Positions 26,347 through 35,644 of a DNA stretch of 64,000 bases are shown one piece after another (position 1 is the stretch's first letter; every line of letters starts with the position of its first letter). Position numbers and translations under genes: made by a program. The notes under the pieces are model-generated. The model was not told where the DNA came from, did no database searches, and saw only the letters and a program-made list of their open reading frames with translations. Source of the DNA: Pirellulales bacterium (GTDB lineage: Bacteria; Planctomycetota; Planctomycetia; Pirellulales; JACPPG01); assembly GCA_036499395.1 (NCBI GenBank), contig DASYDW010000063.1, forward strand, positions 193,911-257,910, read 5' to 3'.

Positions 26347-26577
26347 ATGGCCGTAAATCGTTTGACGCAAATATTTTCGGATCCCACTAACGAAACTCCA
26401 TCTCAGCCTCATGGCATTCCGGTCGGCTTCACGCTGTGTCCGATCTTCATCATCCAGTTCCAAGGCCAGCAGCAACTGAACTCGCTGCAAGAGCTGTATC
26501 GCCAGGCGTATGAGCAGGCCCAGGCGAAAGCCCGGTTGAGCCGCCTGGAGAAGCGGTTCTTTTCGATTTGGAACTAG
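26347..26577 (+). CDS. Small orphan protein, unrecognised
   Basis: 76 residues, no signal peptide. The first half (GIPVGFTLCPIFIIQFQGQQ) has a short hydrophobic stretch; the second half (LQELYRQAYEQAQAKARLSR) is a strongly amphipathic, probably helical segment. GAGGAGG (26329-26335) precedes the ATG by 11 bases, and a distinct promoter-like region lies upstream, so the ORF is probably real and independently expressed. No family recognised. The DUF1501 gene converges on it. Confidence 0.6.
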   Translation: MAVNRLTQIFSDPTNETPSQPHGIPVGFTLCPIFIIQFQGQQQLNSLQELYRQAYEQAQAKARLSRLEKRFFSIWN

Positions 26578-26660
26578 GCGGGGCGATCGTCTGTCGACGG
26601 TAGGGCTAGTCGTCGGCCGACAGGGGTAGAACGATGCCCCGCGGCGGTGTCTGATTCCCC

Positions 26661-28079
26661 TCACACGAGCAATCGGCGGATCGGCGTGCCCGGACAGATG
26701 GTCATGGGCCGCCCCTGCTGATCGTGCAGCAGGCCGTGCGGATCGACCCCCAACGCGTGATAAACGGTCGCCACCAAATCGACCGGCGCCACGGGGTCGA
26801 GCGCCGGATAGGCGGCGTGCTTGTCAGACGCCCCGTAGACCTGCCCGCCACGAATGCCTCCGCCAGCAAGCACCGTCGAAAAGCAGCCAGGCCAGTGATC
26901 ACGGCCATCTCTTCCGGCGCCGGCGTCGCTATTCCGCTGGCCGATGCGTGGCGTTCGCCCGAATTCACCCGTCCATACGACCAGCGTCTCGTCGAGCAAG
27001 CCGCGCGACGCGAGATCATCTACTAGCGCCGAAAAGGCCTGGTCGGCCGGCGGCATCAATCGCTCGCGCAGATCGACAAAGTTGCGGTTGTGCGTGTCCC
27101 AATAGACGCTGACGTTCTTCTGACCGTCGTTCGGCCAGAACACGGTTACCAGCGGAACACCGCGTTCGACCAGGCGGCGGGCTTGCAGCACGCTCTGGCC
27201 GTGTGGGTGACGACCATAGCGATCTCGAAGTTCCGGCGCTTCGCGCTCCAGATCGAAGGCGTCACCGCCAGTAGTGGAATCCAGCAGTTCGAACGCCTTA
27301 CGATAATGACCGTCTTGCACGCCGAGCGCTTCGTCGCTTTCTAAACGTCGTCGCAGCGTTTGATTCAATTCCCCCAGTAATCGGCGCCGTTCGTCGAAAC
27401 GGCTCACCGAGATTTCCGGCGGCAATTCGAAATCGCCCACCCGATAGCCGGCCCGACTCGGATCAGCGTCGATCGTCAGCGGGTCATAGGTTTGGCCCAG
27501 CCAACCGGCGAATTGGCCGTGGCTCTGTTCGACGAATCGGGGCACCTCATTTTCCAATTTGGGCCGCATCGAGATGAATGGCGGCAGCGGCCCCCGCCCT
27601 CGCCCAAGCCGAGCCAGCACGGCGCCAATGTGCGGCCAGTCGCTGCGAAACTTGTTGTCGGTCGGCGGTGGTGCTCCGGTCAGCAGGAAGGACGTCGCTG
27701 TGGTGTGATCGACATTCGTGTGCGTCATCGAGCGAACGATGGCCAGCTTATCCGTGCGCAGGGCAAGCTGCGGAAAATGCTCGCTGATTTCGATGCCGGG
27801 CACGCGGGTCGCGATCGGCCGGAACTCGCCGCGGATTTCGGCCGGTGCCTCGGGCTTTAGATCCCACGTCTCCTGCTGGGCCGGCCCGCCCCACATGAAG
27901 AGCAGGATGCAGCTTTTGGCCCTGCCAAACGTGGCGTCGCTCACCGGCTCGGCCATTGCGCGCCCTGCGAGCAGCTTCGGCAGCGAGAGCCCCAGCAACC
28001 CCAGGCTGCCAGCGCGCAACACCTCGCGACGAGTCGGACGGACCGCGGCCAGATAATCAGGGCAAGCAGCCGGCTTCAT
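26661..28079 (-). CDS. DUF1501 family Tat-exported protein
   Basis: 472 residues from the ATG at 28079. N-terminal twin-arginine signal (PTRREVLRAGSLGLLGLSLP). The body has the alkaline-phosphatase-like DUF1501 pattern: CILLFMWGGPAQQETWDLKP, SMTHTNVDHTTATSFLLTG, VVWTGEFGRTPRIG and GRDHWPGCFSTVLAGGGI. Family members are abundant in planctomycetes, usually paired with DUF1553/DUF1549 cytochrome-type genes; their activity is unestablished. Here it diverges from a five-heme PVC-type cytochrome gene with 247 bases between starts, a variant of that pairing. Confidence 0.95.
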   Translation of the reverse strand: MKPAACPDYLAAVRPTRREVLRAGSLGLLGLSLPKLLAGRAMAEPVSDATFGRAKSCILLFMWGGPAQQETWDLKPEAPAEIRGEFRPIATRVPGIEISEHFPQLALRTDKLAIVRSMTHTNVDHTTATSFLLTGAPPPTDNKFRSDWPHIGAVLARLGRGRGPLPPFISMRPKLENEVPRFVEQSHGQFAGWLGQTYDPLTIDADPSRAGYRVGDFELPPEISVSRFDERRRLLGELNQTLRRRLESDEALGVQDGHYRKAFELLDSTTGGDAFDLEREAPELRDRYGRHPHGQSVLQARRLVERGVPLVTVFWPNDGQKNVSVYWDTHNRNFVDLRERLMPPADQAFSALVDDLASRGLLDETLVVWTGEFGRTPRIGQRNSDAGAGRDGRDHWPGCFSTVLAGGGIRGGQVYGASDKHAAYPALDPVAPVDLVATVYHALGVDPHGLLHDQQGRPMTICPGTPIRRLLV

Positions 28080-28326
28080 GGCGTGACACGTGGCGAGCGA
28101 TGTTAAGCGGTGCGTTATCGTTTTCGCCCTTGATCTTAGCCGCAAGCCGGCCAGGCTCAAAAGTCACCGGCCGTTTTTTCGGGGCAAAAGTCCCCCTTTT
28201 CGCACGGTTTATTTCACTCCCGCCCCAGCGTAGACTGGGACTCGACTCAGATTCGTTCCCTCCCCTTGCCGCTGGCGGTCACCGCCACCTGCCCCCGATC
28301 CCTCCTTGCGCCCAGACTATCTCTCG

Positions 28327-31300
28327 ATGAGCATCTATCGACTTTCTACCGCCCGGGGTGAAACGCACCGGATCGGTCATACGGCCCGTTGGCGGACGTG
28401 CTGGCTGTTCGCGCCCTTCACGGTTGCGATCCTGTCGCTTACGGCGTGCGCGCAGGGGGCTGACGACGACGATGCCATAGCGGTGCGTGTGCCAGGGTTG
28501 CTGGCCACCTACGCGCATCCGGCATCGGGCGTGGAATTCACGCGCTACGAGGCCGCCCCAGCGATTCTCTTGGCCGCGGCCGAATCTCCTGATCCGCGTC
28601 TGCCTGCCACGGGCTGGCACGTTACCTACAGCGGCGTGATTGAGATCCTGCGGCCCGGCGACTATCGCTTCGACGCCGTCGCTAACGGGAAATTATCGGT
28701 ATCGATTGCCGGTCGGCCGGTCGCGCTTCGTACGACAAACGACCAGCACGAATCCGCCGACGCCTCGCCCGCCGTGCCGCTGGAGCTGGGCCTGCAACCG
28801 TTTGAATTGACTTTCGAACCATCGCCGAATGACGCGGCGCGGTTGCAAATCTATTGGAAGTCCGAAAGCTTCGAACCCGAACCACTGCCGTCACGAGCCT
28901 TGGGTCACGAAACGAGTGCGCCCACGCCGAGCGATACCTTCCGCCAAGCGCGGTTGTCGATCGAGGACCACAATTGCATCGCCTGTCACCGCGCAAACGA
29001 ACAACTGCCGTTGTCGGCGCAAATCGGAAAACGGCCGGCGCCGCGACTGACGGGCGCCGGCGCTCGTTTGAAGGCTGGTTGGATTTATCACTGGCTGGCC
29101 GATCCCGCCGCGCTACGCACCGAGGCCGTGATGCCGCGTCTCTTTGCGGCCGCTCAGCATGGCGACGTCGAACGTTACGCGGTCGCGACTTATCTGGCCG
29201 GACAGAATGGACCGATCGCGATTGTTCCTGATGCACCGACGGACGTAATTCATCAATCGGCGGCCGAGGGCGCGCAACTGTTCCAGCGTATCGGTTGCGC
29301 GGTCTGCCATGAAAAGCAGGGAGAGCGCCCGGCCCGGGTTACGTTGCGAGCGCTCGCTCAAAAAACAACGCCCGAGGCGATCGAGGCTTTTTTGCAAAAG
29401 CCCGACGCGGTGGCGCCCGCGGGCCGGATGCCGACCTTTGTGCTGGGGAAGCTGGCGAAACGGCAATTGGCGATGTACTTGATCTCGCACGACGCAGAAA
29501 AGTCTTCGCCCCTCGAGTTGCCCGCCGCGCCAACGGCCGACGCGGTACAAGCGGCATACGCCGCGATCGCACCCGATGCCGCCGTGCAGGCAACGTTCGC
29601 CAAACTTTCGGCGGACGAGCAACTCACCGCCTTGGGTCGGCAAGTCATGCGTTCGCGCAATTGCGCTGCCTGTCATGAGTTCAAACAAGCGGACGAGAAG
29701 AGTCTTTGGGAACCGGCGGCCAGCCGGCATGATTTCCTGGCAATCGCGAAACAGCCGGCAGGCGGGTGCATGACCGACGATGGCGCTACGGCCGATCGCG
29801 GCATACCGCGGTTTGGTGCATCGCTCGATCGGAAGCTCGTTACAACATTCCTGCACGACGCGATTTCCGCTCCGGCGACGAGGGCGCCGGCCGATGATGC
29901 CGCGCTCGCGCTGGCCAAATTCAATTGCACGGCCTGCCACGAACGGGACGGACTCGCGGGCTTGACCCCCGAATACATCAATCGACTCGGCAGCGGCGAA
30001 GATGCCGCGAGCGAACTGGTAACGCCCCCTTCGCTCACACAGGTCACGGCCAAGCTCACTGAAAGAGCGCTGCGTGGCGTGCTCGAAGCGGACGAGCGCT
30101 CGCGCCCCTGGATGTCGTTGCAGATGCCGCAGTTCGGCAAAGCGCGATTATCAACACTGCCGCCGCAGCTTGCGGCACTTGATGCCACGGTGCTAACCGA
30201 CGAGGCGAAGGAGCGTTCGACGCCGAAAGAACCCTCGGCCGATGAACAGGCGGACACGCCGCTAGCCGAAGCCGGGCGCACGCTCGTGGGAAGCCGGGGC
30301 TTCGGCTGTACAAAATGCCATGACATGCTGGGCGTTCCTTCGTCCGGCACTCGCGGTCCGGATTTGGCAAACGTCACAGCCCGGGTTCGGCATCCCTGGT
30401 ATTTGCGCTGGATGCACGATCCGCAACGGATCCAGGCCGGCACGCGCATGCCGACCGTCTTCTTGAATGGCGAAAGCCCTTACAAGGATATTCTTGCCGG
30501 CGATCCGGCGCGGCAGCGCGAAGCGATCTGGAGTTACCTGGCGCTGGCCAAGTCGTTGCCGCCCCCGGAAGGTCTCGAAGAGAAGAAGCTGCAAACGCTC
30601 GCCGCGGATAATTTCCCCGTCGTGATTCGCACCTTCTTGCCGGGCACCACACCACGAGGCCTAGCGATCCGCTATCCGAACGAAGTCCATGCGGCCTTTG
30701 ATGCCCAGATGGCCCGCGTGGCTTTCGCCTGGAGCGGCGAGTTTCTGGACCTGGGCCCCGTTTGGAATGGCCGCGGCGGCCATCAGGCACGGATCCTGGG
30801 AAAAATCTTCTGGTCGGCGCCGCCGGGCTGCCCGTGGGACATCGTGTCAACGGACACGGCACCACCAACATTCGCCGGACGCGCTGATGACCCGATCTGG
30901 GGCGCGCTGGTGAAAGACAGCAAGCTCCATCCTTCCAAAATCTCATTGGCCGGTTACCGCGTCGACAACGCCGGGCCAACGCTGCGGTACAACATCGCCC
31001 TGGACGGTGGCGAACGGGCGGCTGTGTCTGAGCGGTTGACAACAACGCGTAAACCCACGGCCGAGAGTCTCGTGCGTGAGCTGAGAATCGCGGCTCCAGC
31101 GACGACCAACGTCTGGCTGTTTGCGTCTGAATCCGAGACCGCGCCGCAATCGATCACGGCACAGAATTCCGCGGCCTTGCAAGACGGCGAAGAACGTGCT
31201 GCCGATCAAGGTGCCATTCGCATCGAGCAGGATGGCCACCCGATCCTGTTGCATTTGCGTTCATCGACCGGCGGCGCGCAGTGGATCGCGCAGAAATCGT

Positions 31301-31437
31301 CAGAGCGATGGCATTTATTGCTCAAACTAACGCCGCCGTCGCAAGCGGCAGAACGAACGGCGACGCTATCGATCTCGCGCGCTCCGGACGGAGAGCCTGA
31401 TGCGTGGCAACGACTCGTGGCAGAGGAATTGAAATGA
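28327..31437 (+). CDS. Secreted five-heme PVC-type cytochrome c with N-terminal PA14-like domain
   Basis: 1036 residues from the ATG at 28327. After a signal region (FAPFTVAILSLTACAQGA) comes a PA14-like beta domain (about 60-190). Five CxxCH heme sites follow: CIACH (217), CAVCH (324), CAACH (446), CTACH (534) and CTKCH (661). The last belongs to a class I cytochrome c block with its distal Met in AGTRMPTVF. The last ~250 residues form an unassigned beta-rich domain. It is probably a periplasmic electron-transfer protein. Its stop overlaps the next gene (ATGA at 31434), whose product is a beta-propeller dehydrogenase-like protein, so electrons may pass between the two; that link is inference. 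Confidence 0.9.
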   Translation: MSIYRLSTARGETHRIGHTARWRTCWLFAPFTVAILSLTACAQGADDDDAIAVRVPGLLATYAHPASGVEFTRYEAAPAILLAAAESPDPRLPATGWHVTYSGVIEILRPGDYRFDAVANGKLSVSIAGRPVALRTTNDQHESADASPAVPLELGLQPFELTFEPSPNDAARLQIYWKSESFEPEPLPSRALGHETSAPTPSDTFRQARLSIEDHNCIACHRANEQLPLSAQIGKRPAPRLTGAGARLKAGWIYHWLADPAALRTEAVMPRLFAAAQHGDVERYAVATYLAGQNGPIAIVPDAPTDVIHQSAAEGAQLFQRIGCAVCHEKQGERPARVTLRALAQKTTPEAIEAFLQKPDAVAPAGRMPTFVLGKLAKRQLAMYLISHDAEKSSPLELPAAPTADAVQAAYAAIAPDAAVQATFAKLSADEQLTALGRQVMRSRNCAACHEFKQADEKSLWEPAASRHDFLAIAKQPAGGCMTDDGATADRGIPRFGASLDRKLVTTFLHDAISAPATRAPADDAALALAKFNCTACHERDGLAGLTPEYINRLGSGEDAASELVTPPSLTQVTAKLTERALRGVLEADERSRPWMSLQMPQFGKARLSTLPPQLAALDATVLTDEAKERSTPKEPSADEQADTPLAEAGRTLVGSRGFGCTKCHDMLGVPSSGTRGPDLANVTARVRHPWYLRWMHDPQRIQAGTRMPTVFLNGESPYKDILAGDPARQREAIWSYLALAKSLPPPEGLEEKKLQTLAADNFPVVIRTFLPGTTPRGLAIRYPNEVHAAFDAQMARVAFAWSGEFLDLGPVWNGRGGHQARILGKIFWSAPPGCPWDIVSTDTAPPTFAGRADDPIWGALVKDSKLHPSKISLAGYRVDNAGPTLRYNIALDGGERAAVSERLTTTRKPTAESLVRELRIAAPATTNVWLFASESETAPQSITAQNSAALQDGEERAADQGAIRIEQDGHPILLHLRSSTGGAQWIAQKSSERWHLLLKLTPPSQAAERTATLSISRAPDGEPDAWQRLVAEELK

Positions 31438-33434
31438 AGACCGTTCTGACGCGCTTTACCGTAACCATTGCCATGTCGCTTGCCGCCGTCGGTGCATCGC
31501 TACAGCCAGCCCGCGCGCAGGATGATTTGGTCTATGTCAAAAAAGATACGCGCGACACCACGCGTCAGGCTTCGCTCGCGGCTAGCGGCGCTATACGCTG
31601 GCCCATCACCTGGCAAATCATCGGTCCTTTCGACAATGCCGATGGCAGCGGGCTCGATAAGGTTTATCCTCCTGAGCAAGAGATCAAACTCGACGCGACC
31701 TACGAAGGCAAAGGAGAGCAAGCCCGCTGGCGCGGCGTAAATCTGCGCGATGGGCTGCGCGTGAGCCTGGCGAAGTTCAAAACTTCGGACGACTGCCTGT
31801 GCTACCTGTATCGCAAGGTAGAAAGCCCGAAGGCGATGCAGGTCCAGGTTTCGATCGGCAGCGAGAACCAGGTCGTCGGCTGGCTGAACGGCAAGCCGCT
31901 GATGTTCACCGGCGCCGGGACACGATTGGCCCTGGAGCAAGACACCGCCTCGCTCGACCTGCGCGAGGGCACGAACGAGCTGTTGTTAAAGGTCGCGCAT
32001 CGCAAGGACAAGTGGAATTTCTACTTCAATCCTCTGGTCTCCGCGCGCTTTCAAGTCAAGCTCGATCGCCTGCTGGATCGCGACTTCCCCACCAAGGGCG
32101 AGGCCGAACACTACCGCATCGAGAGCCTGCCGCTTGCGCCTGATACGTTGATCGAAGTCGGCGGCATGGCGTTTCGGCCGGACGGAAAACTCTACGTTGC
32201 CACGCGACGCGGCGATGTATGGCTGGTCTCCAACCCCACCGCCGAAGACGTCGATCAAATCAGTTGGAAGCGTTTCGCCGTCGGACTGCACGAGCCGCTG
32301 GGCATCCTGGCCGAAGGGAATCATTCACTGTACGTCGTGCAGCGTCCCGAGATGACCGTCCTGCGCGATACGAACGACGACGACGTCGCCGACGATTACG
32401 ACACGGTCTGCGACGGATTCGGCATCTCGGGCAACTATCATGAGTTTGCGTACGGCCCGGTGCGCAAAGGTACAGGCGATTTCTTCGCCACGCTGAACTT
32501 GGGCTTCAGCCCTCCTTTGTCCGAGGTCCCGTTCCGCGGCTGCGTCGTGAAAATTGCGCGCGACGGGCAGATCGCACCGTGGGCTTTTGGCTTGCGTAGC
32601 CCTAACGGGGTGACCTACGATCCGGCCGGCCGGCTGTTCTATACGGACAATCAGGGGGAATACATTCCCGTTTGCAAATTGCAGGAAGTTCGCCCGGGCG
32701 AGTTCTATGGACACAAGGCCAGCCTGCCGTGGATGCCGAACGTGCCCGCTGGCGAGACGCCCGAAGTGATCCAGCCCGCGATCTGGTTTCCATTCTCGGT
32801 ATCGCGTTCGGCGGCCGAGCCTGTGTGGGATACGACCGCAGGACGCTTCGGCCCGTTCGCCGGACAGTGCCTGGTGGCCGAAATGACCAATTCGCTGATC
32901 ATGCGATGTGCGCTGGAAGAGGTGAAAGGGCGACTGCAAGGCGCCTGCTTCGGCTTCCGCAGTGGTTTTCAATCGGGCGTGAATCGATTGGCGTTTGCCC
33001 CGGATGGCACGCTGTTCGTCGGCGAAACCAATCGCGGTTGGGGATCGCTCGGCGGACAAACTCATGGCGTGCAGCGCGTACTGTACACGGGCAACGTGCC
33101 GTTCGAGATTCTTTCGATGAACATCACGCCCGAGGGCTGGGACCTGAAGTTCACCCGTCCGATTGATAAGGAACAAGCGGCGCAGCTCGACCGTTGGTTT
33201 CTCGAGTCGTACACGTACCATTACTGGGACACGTACGGCTCGCCCGAAATCGAGCGGCGCGAGAACAAGATCGCCGCGGTGCAGGTTTCCGACGACGGCC
33301 TGTCGGCCCGGATTCTGGTCTCCGAGCGCGACAAGCGTCGTGTGTATCACCTGCAGTTGAAAAACATCCCCTCAGCGGACGGAGCCAAGCTGCTCCATCC
33401 GGACGCGTATTACACGCTAAACGAGCTACCTTAA
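31434..33434 (+). CDS. Secreted beta-propeller protein, sorbosone/glucose dehydrogenase-like, coupled to the cytochrome
   Basis: 666 residues from the ATG at 31434 that overlaps the cytochrome stop. Signal peptide ends near QPARAQDD. Residues about 45-215 are a beta-sandwich (WQIIGPFDNADGSGLDKVYP). Residues about 230-540 are a propeller with repeated GGMAFRPDGKLYVATRRGDV, FGLRSPNGVTYDPAGRLFYT and VNRLAFAPDGTLFVGETNRG motifs, as in PQQ-dependent sugar dehydrogenase-like and DUF7133 proteins. The C-terminal ~110 residues are another beta domain. Translational coupling to a multi-heme cytochrome supports a periplasmic oxidoreductase pair. Substrate and PQQ binding cannot be shown from sequence alone. 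Confidence 0.85.
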   Translation: MKTVLTRFTVTIAMSLAAVGASLQPARAQDDLVYVKKDTRDTTRQASLAASGAIRWPITWQIIGPFDNADGSGLDKVYPPEQEIKLDATYEGKGEQARWRGVNLRDGLRVSLAKFKTSDDCLCYLYRKVESPKAMQVQVSIGSENQVVGWLNGKPLMFTGAGTRLALEQDTASLDLREGTNELLLKVAHRKDKWNFYFNPLVSARFQVKLDRLLDRDFPTKGEAEHYRIESLPLAPDTLIEVGGMAFRPDGKLYVATRRGDVWLVSNPTAEDVDQISWKRFAVGLHEPLGILAEGNHSLYVVQRPEMTVLRDTNDDDVADDYDTVCDGFGISGNYHEFAYGPVRKGTGDFFATLNLGFSPPLSEVPFRGCVVKIARDGQIAPWAFGLRSPNGVTYDPAGRLFYTDNQGEYIPVCKLQEVRPGEFYGHKASLPWMPNVPAGETPEVIQPAIWFPFSVSRSAAEPVWDTTAGRFGPFAGQCLVAEMTNSLIMRCALEEVKGRLQGACFGFRSGFQSGVNRLAFAPDGTLFVGETNRGWGSLGGQTHGVQRVLYTGNVPFEILSMNITPEGWDLKFTRPIDKEQAAQLDRWFLESYTYHYWDTYGSPEIERRENKIAAVQVSDDGLSARILVSERDKRRVYHLQLKNIPSADGAKLLHPDAYYTLNELP

Positions 33435-33440
33435 GCGACG

Positions 33441-34437
33441 CTAACGGATACCGCGCCGGCGCAGGGCCATCAGCCCCGCGACGCCGACGATCAACATTAT
33501 GGCACTCGTCGGCTCTGGCACGCGCGTATAAAGCGCGAAGGCCAAATCCTTTGAGAATGTGTCGATGCCCGGCACCTGTCCCGGCACACTGGCCGGCCCG
33601 TCGAACGGCGCAACGTAGTTCTGCGGCGTTCCGAGTTGCTGAAAGACCAGGCCGGAATCAATCGGCCCCGGGACCGGCGTCGTGAATGGCTGTAAATTCA
33701 TCGCGCCTGCTACGGCGTCATCTTGAAAGTGATTCACGGTCAGCCCCGAGGGCAAGACGCCCGCGACATGCTCGCCTGGCGAAACGGCCGGCGGACCCGA
33801 CGCCAACGCATTCGGTATCGACCAATCCCGATCGTGCCAGCCCCAGGAGATCTGACCATCGGTCGATGGGTTGACGATCGCCACGATCTTCAGCCAATAG
33901 ACGGTATTGGCTTGCTCGGCAAACGGAACCTTCAATTCGGAATTGTATTGATAAAGTGTGTTGCCGTCGGGACTGCCAGGATTGGGTATCGCCGCTTCGG
34001 TGAAGGTTCCTGATGCCGGCGCGAGCGCACCAAGCGTCACGATTTGCGACGAAAGCACCTGCCCTGGATGGCTGAAATTGCCATTCGGGCCGGCGGGAAC
34101 ATCCGACTCGAACGAGATCAGGAATTCCTTGACGCCGGTGCCCGTAAATCCTTGCAGATACGATCCCCACCACTGGACATGGACGACCGGTGTATTGAAC
34201 TTATCGGCGAAATCGTCCGCCATGTACTCGCCTGAGTAACCCAGGGGCGACACTACTCGGATAGATCGTGCTGACTTCGTCATGCCCCGGGAAACCGCCG
34301 CCGGCGGCATTCGCTACCAGTGGCAGGTTTTGAAATTTCAATGTTTCGCCGGGCAGAGGATCCGCCTTGACGATCAGATTCGATAGCGACAAGAAAGCGA
34401 CCAGGACTAGCGTCAGTGAGAGTGCCTGCGACTTCAT
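33441..34437 (-). pseudogene. PEP-CTERM protein gene interrupted by a one-base frameshift in a C run
   Basis: An ATG at 34437, preceded by AAGGGG, starts a clear signal peptide (SLTLVLVAFLSLSNLIVKA) and about 30 more residues up to GHDEVSTIYP. That frame then ends out of register at 34201. The frame that ends at 33441 takes over with LGYSGEYMADDFADKFNTPV and finishes with a PEP-CTERM signal (VPEPTSAIMLIVGVAGLMAL then RRR). Removing one base from the run of four at 34244-34247 fuses both halves into one ORF of about 330 residues. Read as is, the product is broken; a sequencing error is possible. The body is a beta-rich exported protein with no enzyme motif. Confidence 0.75.
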
Positions 34438-35644
34438 GATCAGTACCCCTTGTGAGAAACGCATGGTGTTTGCGACCCGCGGACGAACCGTCGCGGCTGA
34501 ATAGCCGCGCCATGCGGCGCAAGGGAGAAGTCTTCGCGGAAACCAACTAGTGGGCCGGCGCGTGGCGGACAGGTTCGACGGTCATAGACCGCGCACCCTG
34601 CCGCTCGTGAGCCAAGCCAGGTTCCCTAGAGAGTGACGCCGCTTGCGACGCGCGACAAATTGTCAGTGGTGTCTGCTCGCATTAGCGCATCTTCCCGTCG
34701 GTCAAGATCCGCAGCCGAACGGTCCAACCCGTTTCGCGCGGAATATTACGGATATCGCGCACGCTCAGCCCTCGCGGCTCAAAAACGAAAGCCGCGCAAC
34801 CAACCGGCGTGCCACGAATGCATCACGGCGAAAACGACGGCCCCGTGGCATGCCCCACACGCCAAATGAATTACTACGCAACCTCTTCCCTGCACGAACC
34901 CAAACTGCCGAGCGTGACCGACGGCCAAATCGAGATGCCGTCGTGAGGCGCTCGTACGCGCGAGGACAACTCTCGCCAGTGGCGAGAGACGTAGCTCATG
35001 GCGCTGACAGTACCAATGTCGTTGTGGCGCCGTCAAGAAACATCTGGTGAGATTCTGCTCTGAAGTTCAACTTCCGAGTCAGCGGCTCGTTGGCTGTAAC
35101 ATCCGCCGGCGATTCGATTGCGTTACATCGAGCTGGGTTGGTTCTGTATTGCCACTCTCTTGCGTTTGATTGCCAATTGATGGCGCAGCGTGGCAGCGCG
35201 ATATTCAACTCGTCGAGCCAGTCCGGAGGCAGTGGAGGACTCTCATCGACATTCAAGATCTCAAGCTCCGCGAGTTGCTGTAACTGCTTGAGCCCGGCCA
35301 GTGTGTAATTGCTACCAGTGATTGAAAGCCTTCAGCAATACGACGGTCGAGAAATGTATCTGCCGCCGAGGCCGTGCGGTCGAGAGCGGATTTGATTCTT
35401 GTAGCGATCGTTACATGGGGTCATTTAACTCAGAATCATTCCGCCGGACGGGATTGGCGTTTGGCCCGACGTATACATCGAAAACGGATGAAACCGCGGA
35501 TGAATCTCCCGCTTCTAATCCAGGCCGATCGGGGGCTGAATCTTACTCCCTTTCGGCAGCTTGCAGTCGCGGCCTTCGACAGGCAAACTGGGGGCCAGAG
35601 GCTCGACAGGTGCGTGCGTCGCTCATGCACCCGGTGCCCCGGAA
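34438..35644. other. Gene-poor stretch between the PEP-CTERM gene and the GH32 gene
   Basis: About 1.2 kb. Apart from the leucine-rich-repeat remnant described separately, I see no ORF with a ribosome site, recognisable product or consistent codon use. No tRNA, terminator or mobile-element end was found. It may be a decayed region and must contain the promoter of the GH32 gene. Confidence 0.5.
34996..35390 (-). pseudogene. Remnant of a leucine-rich-repeat protein C-terminus
   Basis: On the minus strand an open stretch reads GSNYTLAGLKQLQQLAELEI, then LNVDESPPLPPDWLDELNIALPRCAINW. This has the LRR spacing common in planctomycete repeat proteins, and the family-typical ending ALPxCxI. Just upstream, a different frame gives FLDRRIAEGFQSL, which looks like part of the preceding repeat. 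There is no start codon with a ribosome site, and stops separate the pieces. I read it as the decayed 3' end of an LRR gene. Confidence 0.45.

Noticed and set aside
32325-33350. 341-codon minus-strand ORF opposite the propeller gene
   Set aside because: Shadow of a secreted propeller gene with intact repeats on the plus strand; no independent support.
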